64,000 nucleotides of DNA from Paraspadella gotoi. Lineage: Eukaryota; Chaetognatha. Position 1 is the stretch's first letter; every line of letters starts with the position of its first letter. Below, one piece after another: positions 13,419-25,800 of this stretch. A program made the position numbers and the translations under genes. Where the stretch lies: the NCBI GenBank assembly GCA_051294375.1, contig CM119266.1, positions 15,493,405 to 15,557,404 of the forward strand, read 5' to 3'. The notes under the pieces were generated by a model. That model was given only the letters and a program-made list of their open reading frames with translations, did not search any database and was not told the DNA's origin.

Positions 13419-14892
13419 TCTCTGTCTCCCCTAATCCTAGTTGCCCGCATTTTTTCCTCCTCGAATCTCCAAGTTTTGCCTCCGTCTCTCTCTCTGTCCA
13501 GTTCTGTAACCCATACGTAATCCAAAAGCGTCCCCTTTTTTTTCATGAAGCAAAAACAACAACGACTACCAAAAAAAAATACCCGGAAAACTGGATAAAA
13601 ATGTCCACCAGTTGTTCTTTTGTTCTTTTGGTGTTCCAACCTCTCGTGCCCACCGAAGACCACCGCGAGACAAATGACAACTCGATCCCTGGAACCTTTG
13701 GTTTCCTCTTCTCGATGTCGAATGGCGCCCACAAAGAAAAGAAAAAAAAGGATAGGAAATACAAAAAAAAAGAAAAGAAAAGACATAAAGAAAATAAAAA
13801 ATATAAAAGAAAAGAGAAAAAAAAAGAAGACTGAAATGCCAGGTCATATTAGGCCCGGGAACGCCGTAGATTCAAAAGGATAGGGTTAAGCAAAAGATAA
13901 TAAATTCTTATTTTCCGCTTTTATAGAAATAAATTTTGGGGTCTTTACGACGAACCAAGTTGCCCCTTTTCCCTGAACCTCATTTACATCCTCGTTTCTG
14001 TTTCTTTCCTCTCTCTCTCTATCTCATTCGGTTTCCTTGGCAACGAAGCCACCGGTTTTTCCTCCCTTTAAAATATCCCTTCCTTGGTTTCTCTCCCATT
14101 TTTCCTTGTCCGCGTAAATAATTTTTCGAACTTTATACCCAAAGAGCTGAGCGAAAAGGCCGTTCTTTTATATACTTTTTTTTAAAAAGGAATTTGTACG
14201 AATACATATTTAGGTTTTATTTGCAAGAAAAAGGCATGACGGGGAATTTCTAATAATTATTACGAGGCAATTCCACCCCCCCTAAGTTATATACAGAGTT
14301 GTACCCTCAGTTCTCTCTGCCTCCATGTCTCCACCCCCCCCCTCCGCCCGGGGCACGAGGGTGCGAGAGGAACTGATTGCCGTTTTATGCAAATGTATGG
14401 GCGAAGAGGGAGAAGAAGAGGCCGAATGTGAAGAAGGAGAAGGAGGAGGAGGAGGAAGAGAGAAAAAAAGAAAACGAAGAACAAAAAGGAGAACAAAAAC
14501 AAGACAGAGTCAAAGAAGCACGAGGAGAAACAAAAAAAAAAGTAAGAATTAAAGAACAACAATCAAAAATAAGAAGAGTTACGAACAAGAATTCTTAGAG
14601 AAATATAAAAAAGAAGGGATAATGTAGAGGAAGGAGAAAAATCGAGGAAAGTGAAGAAGAAGAATAATAAAAAGGAGGAAAAGAAAAGGAAGAAAAAAAA
14701 GAAAAGAAAGGCGGACTCTTGGTCGGGACGAGAACGCCACGCGATGTCATGGGAGAGACGAGATGAAATTCCGCCCTTCGTCTCCTCGGGGACGAAATTA
14801 ATTTCGGGCAATACGGAATTCAATGTCGTGTCGAGAAAATAATAATGCGCTTTTGAGATTAGATTCGATGATTCCTCGTTTAAAAGAGAGTA

Positions 14893-15014
<122 letters not shown>

Positions 15015-15595
15015 GTCATGTGGTGTTTGTTTAATCAATAAACTTTCTTTGCGATTAAGAGAACCAATTTTCCGTTGCGCCAGTGAACTCTTTTAAAAAA
15101 ATCCCTTAGTTCGATGCCATCGAATCGGCCATTTCGTATTCAGGCCTCGTTCCTCGACTATTCGTGATCACATCATCTTCGAGTCTTCGTTGTCGTCGTC
15201 ATTGTCGTCGTCGTCATCGTCATCGTCATCGTCATCGTAGTCTTGCTCTTTCCTTAAAAACCGATGTTAGATGTTTTGTCCATGCTAATTGATGAGACAG
15301 GGGTAATAGAAAATCTTGGCATAAAGCGAAATAAAAGTATCAAATGTTTTATTTACTTTAAAAAATTTTCCAACATAGATACAAATGGATGTGTGCGAAC
15401 TGTCGCTACAGTTTTTTTTTTCTTTTTTCTCTTCACTCAGGAAGGCCCAGAAGCACGAATGCAGTCAGTCGTCTATACAGTTTTAACTCCTGTTTTGTGT
15501 AACACACCCTTGCCGCTGGAGTTGTTGCTTTGTTTTCGTCATTACGTTTTGTTATTCTACGAAGAACTTTCGCGGGTGAAGATAAAGAAAGAAAG

Positions 15596-15667
<72 letters not shown>

Positions 15668-16042
15668 AAGAGAGAGAGAAAGAGAGAAAATGAGAGGCGT
15701 GGCAAATTCATCCCGCCATCCCGATATGTAAATGAGATTTTTGTGGCGCGGAAAATAGTGGAGAAAAAACCGGCATAAAAAATATTGAAAAGATGGAAAG
15801 AGGGGAAGGCGAGATGAAGTAGCTGCTGGAGGAGGAGGGGAGGAAGATGGGGAGGAGGAGGAGGAGCAGATGGAAGCGGGTATTTCAGCGAGGGAGAGAT
15901 TAGCGGATCTCAGACAAGTAGTAACATTGAAAAGAGTTTTTGATTGGCGGGAAATGGAACGGGGATTGTGAGTAAGGGTGCGCGTAAATGGTTTTATCCT
16001 CGGTAGTTTTTTTGGTTTCTATCGTCGACGCATTCGTCGTCT

Positions 16043-16045
16043 CTT

Positions 16046-16088
<43 letters not shown>

Positions 16089-16090
16089 TG
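16043..16090 (+). repeat. (GTC)n microsatellite
   Basis: Near-perfect trinucleotide run. A related imperfect GTC/ATC run lies at 15,183-15,240. Neither sits in a supported exon. Confidence 0.9.
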
Positions 16091-16461
16091 TCGGGAGGGA
16101 TTGTCTGCGAATTTCGATCGAAATCCTCGTTTAATGAGGCGACGATGAGCAGAGCCGATTGGATGAATTCGTGGAAAAAACTAAATCAATGGAATTTGTG
16201 AAATCCAGGAAATCAAAATAAAACTGAGTGAAAACTCATTTCAATTCGTAAATAAATGATTGGTCCGAATTAATTAATTTTATTCAGTAAGCATTGCATA
16301 GTATGAAACTAATGGAATCGAATGGAATTCAATTCCAATGTTTCTATTTTCATTTCGTTTTGACAAACGATTCTTCCCCTCTACACTCGTTTCTTTATCG
16401 ACTAATTTTTGTATAGAGACTGTAATTAACGCCCTTGGTGAAGCTGCTTATCAGCTCTATA

Positions 16462-16500
<39 letters not shown>

Positions 16501-17199
16501 CATCACACGTCCTTCACTTTATCTGCCCCCCGAGACGCTGTCCGCCTCGTCTTAGCGCCTGTGAGATGCTTAGGAAAACCGTTTTAACTCCTCCGAAACT
16601 AATTGAATCATCAGCGGATTTTTTTTTTTAATTTACTTTTTTTTTCTAGGGTTCTTTCTTTTTGTTAATTTAGTTCTTTTTTAAAATTTAGTTCCCCTTT
16701 TTTAAACTTTTTTTCTTTCTCACTTTCTGGCTTTGCGATTAAATCCCTTTTTATCGCTGCGAGATGAAGGATAAAATCGCCCCTTTTTTTTCGGGCGCTC
16801 TATAAAATAAATCGCAAGTGATTAAATTTAGGAATTAGATTTGGATCAATCGATGTTATTTACAGCGGCGATTTCGAGAAGAAAAAAAATTGACTAGAAA
16901 ATTTACTAGAGAAAAAAAAATGTAAAGGATTTTTGTCGGAAAAAAATTGAGTTTTTTTTAAAAAAAAATAGAGATCTGATTTTTTTTGAAGGCTCGTGCC
17001 AAAGCGATTAAAAGAGGAAGAGCAAGACTCGAAACTCATTTGAGAACATGAGTCGGGATTCGGCCATGACACGACCCAACCAAACAAGATCTCTCGTGAC
17101 TTGACATTCGGGATTCTCACCTCCGTTTTGAAATTCATTTTTAGTACCAAGAATTAGTTACTAGTGAGACGTTAATAAACTTCTTTATTCTTCCTACAG

Positions 17200-17289
17200 A
17201 CATAGATCTGCAGCAAGTACAAATCGACGTGACCGACGTAAACGACGAGGTGCCGGTCTTCGTTAACGAACCCAAGCCCTTCCAAGCAG
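17200..17289 (+). CDS. CadN: cadherin exon 1 in window
   Basis: Enters in phase 1 after acceptor ttcctacag and encodes VQIDVTDVNDEVPVFVNEP, the calcium-binding end of one cadherin repeat and the start of the next. It leaves in phase 1 at GCAG|GTCCCT. The preceding exon was not found in the window. Confidence 0.85.
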
Positions 17290-18771
17290 GTCCCTCGCTC
17301 ATTTTCGAGATAGTCGATGTATGAAATGTATGATTTATTAAATTTTTCGCAAAGTAACAGAGTTTTCATTGAGGTTCGACAACGATTAATATTATTATCG
17401 GACATGTTTCGGTTCTAATACGAACCTTCGTCAACGCAAATTTTACAGTTGACTGCCCGATATTAATATTCATCGTTGTTGAATCCCAATACTTTGCAAA
17501 CAATTATCAAAACGCAACGAAACGAAAGGAAATACTACAATCATGCCAAATCAAAAATTATCAAATAAACTTCAAACTACTATATAAATATTTTCATTTC
17601 GTTTCGCCATTATAGACGTTAAATCCGTATTTCTATGTATACAATATATTACCTAAATGTACTACTATCTAAAATTCGACTTTTTCAGTTGTTTCACCCA
17701 CCGCCGATGCCGGGACGGAAGTTTTCCGCCTGGTCGCTACAGACCCCGATACCAAATCCCAAATACGATACCGGCTTGATGTGGGTAAGTAACTTTTGAT
17801 GGTTGAATGTTTGATTTTAAAACGTTGACAAAGTTTGGTTAATAAAAAAATATAAATATAGGCCAAAAAGTCTTTTTTGACATTAAAAAACGATCCTTTT
17901 CCCCCCAATTTCAACTCCTCAGGTGACCCAGATGGTCGATTCTTCGTCGACCAAATCACTGGATCAGTTATGACCCAAAAATCGGACCCGTTTCCTGTCG
18001 GCAAGGAATACATTCTCAGAGTGAGTTTTTCCGTCGCCGAGTGAAGAGAGAGAGAGATTTGTGTTTTGTTTTTTCCCGCGACTCAACGACACGGCAGGGG
18101 GCAGCAGGATTCTCTTTCAACTTTTGTTTTCTTCTTTTTTTTTTCAAATGGAGGCAAACATTTTTTCCCCCCGAAACAACTTTGCGAATAAACAAAATGG
18201 CGGGTCGCAATTTTTCGCGATGTCCGACCTTAGATGTCCCCTTAACTAAGACGAATGACTTTTGCGCGGGTGAGGTTTCGAACCTCGCCTGCTCATTGAA
18301 CTCATCCTTTTAGTCCCACCCGCCGAACCACCAAACCACCCGACCACCCAACTACCTCGAGAAAAAAATAGAAATCCCTTGACAATTTTCTCCTTTGTTG
18401 CCTCATTGTCTCCTTTTGTGTTTCACGTTTCTGGTCTCATCATTTATATCCGTTAAATCTTTTTTACTCGGTGTAAATTTGATAAAGAATTTTTTTTTNN
18501 NNNNNNNNAAATTTGATAAAGAATTTTTTTTTTCTATTAATGTACGTATTTTATCTCTGTCTATCCGTCTGTCTCGTCGTTTCTTTTTTTTTATATCTTT
18601 CTGTCTATCCGGCTGATTCTCTTCGTATCGTTGGCGTAAAGGTTACGCTCCGGTCTCTTAAATCGCCTGGATATGATCTTTCTTTTATCAATCATAAGTC
18701 ACGCCCTCTCTTCTCTGTATTTTTTTTTCGATCTCTGCGCGACAATAAATCTTCATTCGTATTTGTAGGAA

Positions 18772-18868
<97 letters not shown>

Positions 18869-18962
18869 CACACATGACCCCTCTTCCCCAGGCGGCGACT
18901 TATTGGAAATGAATTTATTATTCTATAAATACTCGTGCGCGAAAAGATCGACGATTTCGCTT

Positions 18963-19000
<38 letters not shown>

Positions 19001-22000
19001 TTTTGTAGATTCCCTTTTTCTCAAATCCCCAGACACATATTTTTAGAGGAGAACATTCATAGTTTACGATCCTTTCCGTTTAATCCCATCTGCTTTGCGT
19101 CAATTAGCTTTATTCTCACAAAATGACGCAACCAATTCGTAGGTCGGGTTAGAAAATATACCGAGGACATTGATGTCTTGCCACGTGTTTTTCGATAATA
19201 CTCGTAAAGGGACTTCATACTACAACATCCACCACCCCATTCAAAACCCCTCCCGCCACCCTCCAAGGTTTCCGCCGAAGACGTGAACGCCCCCGGGGGC
19301 GGAACCTCGCAGCGAACCAAAACGGAGACGCTCTCCATCAAAGTCGGCGATCGGCCGCCGCAGTTCTTCAGGGACAAGTACAGAGTCCACGTCCCGGAGA
19401 GCGCCGCTCCTAATTTCAAGTACCTTTTATTTCCTTTTTTTTTCGGGGGGAGAAAGGAAAAAAAGGAATGGAGAATTGGAAGGAAGGAAAAGAAAGAGGG
19501 TGAATATAGATTTGATTGGTAGAGGGAGAATGTGAAATGATGTTTTAATCTCTATACTAAAACAACTCAGAATTTCTTACGAATAAACTAGTTTTGAGAA
19601 CTCAAATGATTTGAACAACGACGACGAATACAACGACGAAGACGACGACGAAGTCTTTATACTTTGCGACCCGTAGAGTAATGATTTCGCCGGTTCGAAG
19701 ACAGGGGCACGATACTTATTGATACTAGCTTTTTCATTTTATATATACCTATAGACTGTTCTAACTTAATAACATAAAAACAACAACGCCAAAAAGCAAC
19801 ACCAGAATTGAAATTTTGAAAACAGCCGAAAATTAATATCAAGAACGCTTTTACCATCTAATAATCCCAGGCAACTTTTAAATGGCCTAATAAAAATATT
19901 GACCCTTGCCTCTTTCTACCTTCCCCACCCCAAACTGCTCCCTCAACCCCGCCCCCCTGCCTCGCTAGCGTCGTAACGGTGAAGGCCAAGTCTTTCTTTT
20001 CTCGCCCCATCGTCTACGAACTCGCTTCCGACGGGTCCAGGCAGTCCGATATTTTTGACATCAACGATCCCGCATCGGGCGAGGTCGTCCTTCTCAAGTC
20101 CCTTGACTACGAAGACAGGTGCGGAAAAAAAAAAANNNNNNNNNNNNNNNNNNNNNNNNNCAAACTTTTTAACATATGTCACGTGTCAATTTCGTTTTTC
20201 AGTTTTGCAGTGGACTTTTTGTTTTGAATAGAACTTCATTTAACATATTAGTGTTTTTTTTTTTAAAAACCTTGTGGGAAACAATAAATTATTATGTTAT
20301 GTCGTATGATTACGTATAGCTGATATATTTATCTACTTTTAAATTTAAACGGAGCAGACAGACCAAACACCAAAATTGACACAAACTGCTTGCCAATTAC
20401 GGTCGTTTTTCACCTCGTTATCTGCCATGCCAGAACCACGGCTACCTTCAATCTGATAGTGACGGCGAGACGAGAACGTGGATCGGGAGGTCCTTTAGCT
20501 GAGACCAGCGATCGCTTACGTGACAAGTTCAGGTCCTAAGACGTCTACGGACAAACGTCTCCCCCCTTTCTCTCATCCAGAATACGTGAAGCCTGACGGT
20601 TCCAGAAGACGTCAAAGTCGGAACACTCATCATAAAAGTGAGCTGAATTGGTCGATGCAATAAGATGATTTTCATCTCACTTTATTAAAAACTTTTTTTC
20701 CTTTTTAAATTATATTTGTGAATATATACTTCCGGTAATTTTTTGTTTAGAATTGGTTTTTATAAACTTGTAAGAGAAATACGGTTTTAGTCATAAAAGC
20801 GGGCAACCTACAACCGTATTTAGTTCCGATTTACGGTTTAAAAGAATGTTTTTTCTTTGTGAATAGGTGACAGCAACAGACACTCGACGACGGAGAAGAA
20901 AGTGAATAGTCTATCAATTGGACAACGATTTTTCTCCATTCTGCACCTACTGAGAGAGAAGATCCCGCTAGTAAGTTCAGTAAAATAAACTTGAAGCAAA
21001 AAAAAGTGTAAACGGAACTATTTAATCAACAGAAAAAAAACTATAATTCTCTTTTAAGTTCAAATTTTTTTTTACAAAAATATCATTATCACAAAAACCC
21101 TTCAAAACGCGTAGGGACTTCATGATATGCAGCGAGAAAGTTTTCAATTCTACTCACCCGACACTAAACTACGCAATCTCCATATTTAGCGTTTTAAACA
21201 TTTGCCGATTTCGCTTGAAAATGTAGATTTTTCACGTGAATTTTGGAGAAATTCTGTACTGAAATGTTAATTCGATTTCGCGCCGTCAGAAAATTCTTGC
21301 GCGACCTCCGCCTGCCTCGCCCAACGCCACGCCACCGCCACCGCCCACCGCCACGCCGCCACCGGCCCCACCCCCACCAACCGCCGCTGCCCGAATTGTT
21401 CTCGATTGTCAAAACTGTCGGGAGTTTTCTCGAGGTCGAGCAACACAACAAGGTCAATAATAGCAAATAGGCATCGATGTTTGACAACTCTCTGAAGAGC
21501 GGTTGGAAGTAGTTATGTGAAAAACCCGGGTGACTACCCACACCACAAAAGGAAAAGAAAAGACTGACCCAAGAAAGATGAAGAGAGATATGAAAACAAA
21601 TTGACAAAACTTGCTTGCAATTCACGTCGTTTTTCCACCTCGTTATTCCATCCAGGAACCACCGCTCCTTCAATCTGATAGTGACGGCGAGAGAGAACGT
21701 GATCGGGGGCCTGTCCAGCACGGTCGACGTGCAAGTTCAGGTCCAAGACGTCAACGACAACGTCCCCACTTTCTCTCTGCCAGAATACGTGAAGCCTGAC
21801 GTTCCAGAAGACGTCAAAGTCGGAACACTCATCATAAAAGTGAGCTGATTGGTCGATGCAATAAATGAATTTTCATCTCATTTAATTAAAAACTTTTTTT
21901 CCTTTTAAATATATTTGTGAATATATACTTCCGGTAATTTTTTGTTAAATTGGTTTTATAAACCTTGTAAGAGAAATACGGTTAAGTCATAAAAGCGGGC

Positions 22001-22796
22001 AACCTAAACGTATTAGTTCCCGATTACGTTTAAAAGTTTTTTTTCTTTGTGAATAGGTGACAGCAACAGACACTGACAGCGGAGAGAACAGTGAAATAGT
22101 CTATCAATTGGACAACGATTTTTTCTCCATTCTGCCCTCTGGAGAGATAAGATCCGCTAAGTAAGTTCAGTAATAAACTTGAAAAGAAAAAAGTTGTAAA
22201 CGGAACTATTAATCAACCAGAAAAAAAAACTAAATTCTCCTTTTAAAAGTTCAAATTTTTTTTACAAAAATATAAATTATCACAAAAACCCTTCAAAACG
22301 CGTGGGCTTATGATATGAGGAGAAAGTTTTCAATTTCTATCACCCACACTAAACTTACGCAATCTCCATATTTAGCGTTTAAACATTGCGATTTGCTTGA
22401 AAATTAGATTTTTCACGCTGATTTTGAGAAATTCTGAGAAATGTTAATTCGATTCGCGCCGTCAGAAAATTCTTGCGCCGCCTCCGCCTGCCTCGCCCAC
22501 GCCACCGCCACCGCCANNNNNNNNNNNNNNNNNNNNNNNNNCACCGCCACCAGCCACCGCGGCCGCCACGCCCCACCCACCACCGCCGCTGCCGAATTGC
22601 TTCTCGATTGTCAAAACTGTCGGGAGTTTTCTCAGAGGTCCGAGCAACACAACAAGGTCAATAATAGCAAATAGGCATCGATGTTTGACAACTCTCTGAA
22701 GAGCGGTTGGAAGTAGTTATGTGAAAAACCCGGGTGACTACCCACACCACAAAAGGAAAAGAAAAGACTGACCCAAGAAAGATGAAGAGAGATATG

Positions 22797-22833
<37 letters not shown>

Positions 22834-25800
22834 GTCCAGCAAAAAGGAGCAACAACGGAAGAAGAAAACTCATTCTTCGGGAGATGATGTTTTCCAGTCG
22901 CCAAAAATAGACCAAAAAATGAGGCTTGTTCAAATAGATTAACTATTTGCTCATTGACTTGGCGACTCATAATTGCTTGGTTTTATACTTGGATATGATT
23001 TTACTGTTAATATATTCTTATTAAGGAATTGTAGAGCATTTAAATCTTTTCCATAATATTGGTTGTACGTAAAAATTGTGAAGAAAAATCCTCTTTAAAC
23101 CGACACCAATCACCGACTCAACCAAGTCTTCACTCCTATCTTTTTTAATTTATCACAAATCACAATAATTTCCCTCGACTTTAACTCTCCTCCTTTTCCT
23201 CCTTTCACTATCCTCCTTTTTCAGACGCCTCGACTACGAGTTAAACCAGGATCACATGTACCGGTTCACGGTGACGGCTCGGGACCGAGGCCATCCCTCC
23301 CACACCGGGACCGCGCTCGTCAGGGTCTCCATGAAGAACAGGAACGACGAAGCCCCCGTCTTCAACCAACTCGTGAGTTAGGATTGCGTGAAACTGCTTG
23401 ATTGGTTTTGAAAATAACATCAATAATCATATTATGTCGTTATGTCATTATGTTATTATCTTGTAAGAGTGATAGAGGCCTTAAACCACCAAAGCCTGTC
23501 CAAAGTCAGGGGCAAGATAGCTTATTTATTAAATAAACGGGTAATTTTTATATTGGTTGTACCAATTTCATTAATGGCTTCGATAAAGTTCAGGATTTTT
23601 CATATTAGATGATATTTCATGGAATGAGACGAAGTAAATGAGTTCTTCGACATAGAATGACTGAAAATCATTAAGAAGGCGACGCACTATAACTTAAAAA
23701 GTAGGTCCCTTCCTTTGTGAATGTTGGAAAAGAAAGAAAGAAAGANNNNNNNNNNNNNNNNNNNNNNNNNNNNNNNNNNNNNNNNNNNNNNNNNNNNNNN
23801 NNNNNNNNNNNNNNNNNNNNNNNNNNNNNNNNNNNNNNNNNNNNNNNNNNNNNNNNNNNNNNNNNNNNNNNNNNNNNNNNNNNNNNNNNNNNNNNNNNNN
23901 NNNNNNNNNNNNNNNNNNNNNNNNNNNNNNNNNNNNNNNNNNNNNNNNNNNNNNNNNNNNNNNNNNNNNNNNNNNNNNNNNNNNNNNNNNNAAGAAAAAA
24001 AGAAAGAAAGAAAGAATGAATCAGTGAATAAATATGCAGCGAAAAAAGAAAAAGAGAGAGAATAAGGCAGCGTCATGTGGCCAGTCTCGACCAATTGAAC
24101 TAATAAGTTCGAATGACGTTCTAGGGAAATTCAGATATCGAATGAGTGCGAGAATGGAGGGAAAACATNNNNNNNNNNNNNNNNNNNNNNNNNNNNNNNN
24201 NNNNNNNNNNNNNNNNNNNNNNNNNNNNNNNNNNNNNNNNNNNNNNNNNNNNNNNNNNNNNNNNNNNNNNNNNNNNNNNNNNNNNNNNNNNNNNNNNNNN
24301 NNNNNNNNNNNNNNNNNNNNNNNNNNNNNNNNNNNNNNNNNNNNNNNNNNNNGAGAGAGAGACAGAAAAGGAATGAGCACTGAGAAAAAACCCAAGGCGG
24401 TTCCATGTCGGCCGGTTCGGGAGAATTCCATTTGGGATCCATGATTGATGGCGAGGCAGAAGGCGATGGAAAAGGAATTTGGAGTCAAACCTAGTTTTAG
24501 TTGTTGCAAAGGGTGCAACTGCATTCTTGAGTAAATGCGAAGAGTACTGAATCTAGGGCATTCTTCCTGGGTTGCTAAAAGCGCGATAGGGAAAGCGAGC
24601 CTTTTTCCCGACGTGGTCGTCTTCATAAAGTAATCCAAGAAAGTCCATACCCTTTTGGCTTACAATCACGTCGGGAGGTTTAATCTACTATCTAGGAAAA
24701 AAGTATATCACATTTTCAGTAGAGAATATCTACTCATAAACTTGTTTGATTTAAAAAAAATTATATTGAATTTCCTTTCAGTATCTTTGTTCATTTTTTA
24801 TTCGTAGGTCAAATCATTTAGAAGTTACAGACAAAAAAGATCGCTACTTCAAATTGAAAATAGTGAAAAAAATCATATTTAGTATTTCATCATTTTTTAG
24901 TATTTAGTTATTTGATTTTATTTCAAATACAGTTTATTATTTTTTTAATTTTTTTTAATTTGGCAATGCTAAAATCATTGCACCTTTTTTAGTTCAAAAA
25001 AGTATTATTATAACTCTCAGAAAAGAAGGAAATATGCGCAATATGAACATCAAGGCTGAAAATAATTGAGTTAAAGGTTTAAAAAAAATTTCACTGTTAT
25101 ACCTTAATTCGCTGTACAAGAGCATGCCTAAACAAATGCAGGCAGTAATCGATACAAAAAAAGGGCATACCAAATATTGTAAATATTTTACCCATATTTT
25201 ATATATTTTTTATTAAATAAATACACTTTTCAACAATTTTGTGATATACTTTTTTCCTAGATAGTATTACAACTGCTTGTCTTATTAGCGTACTAGCTGA
25301 TGGTGAGAGAGGCAGGCCTTAAAACCGTTTTCTAATTTTCTCTTTCCACGAAAAACTCGTTTGTCTTCTTAGATTTTTTTTTTCTTTACTTTGACGTCAA
25401 ATTGACTAAGTGACTTTCTGGATTGATTGATGGTTTTTCGTTGCTCCGTTGACTTCGTCCTTCGAGTTCTCACTGATTTTCTCGAGTCGAGTGGATCAAT
25501 CGTTTAAGTAATATCGAGGATTTCGATTAAATTGAAATTGTTACCTGATTGAGCGACCAGATTTGGATTCATTACTTTCATTTTCTAAAAACTAAGCTTT
25601 TCTTTTTTTCTTTTTTTTAATTATTCTCCTTTATAAAATTGATTGTTCAATAACTTACCTGATAACTTGCCTTTATGAAATATATAATTTTTGGTCAATT
25701 TAGTCAATAAAAATTAATTATTTAATTTAATTATTTAATTATTTAATTATTAGTCGAAATACTTTGGCGTCATTTTTCTGAGGGGTTTTGTCGATTGATT

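Larger units (their letters stand above)
20360..21597 (+). repeat. first, error-rich copy of a 1.2-kb tandem duplication
   Basis: Repeats 21,600-22,800 in the same orientation. Much of it differs by small indels, but its last 150 bases (21,450-21,597) match 22,649-22,800 almost exactly. It includes broken versions of cadherin exons 6 and 7. Confidence 0.85.
21600..22800 (+). repeat. second copy of the 1.2-kb tandem duplication
   Basis: Contains the intact cadherin exons 6 and 7, a (CCGCCA)n-like tract around the gap, and the shared segment ending gaagagagatatgaaaa. It is followed by a short (GA)n run (22,800-22,831). Confidence 0.85.

Noticed and set aside
13601-13834. 77-codon frame starting MSTSCSFVLLVF with a Lys-rich end
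   Set aside because: The second half is an A/G-rich intergenic tract and the first half has no recognisable domain.
15424-15570. Exon-like stretch after ttcactcag at 15,438
   Set aside because: The acceptor is plausible, but the peptide is not cadherin-like, does not supply the linker expected before cadherin exon 1, and runs into a (GA)n tract.
18180-18310. tRNA-like B box (gaggttcgaaacctc on the minus strand)
   Set aside because: No A box, anticodon loop or pairing acceptor stem could be built around it; the word is mostly a local palindrome.
24021-24638. Minus-strand frame of 205 codons near cadherin exon 8
   Set aside because: A third of it is N. The remaining peptide matches no family I recognise and lies in an intron.
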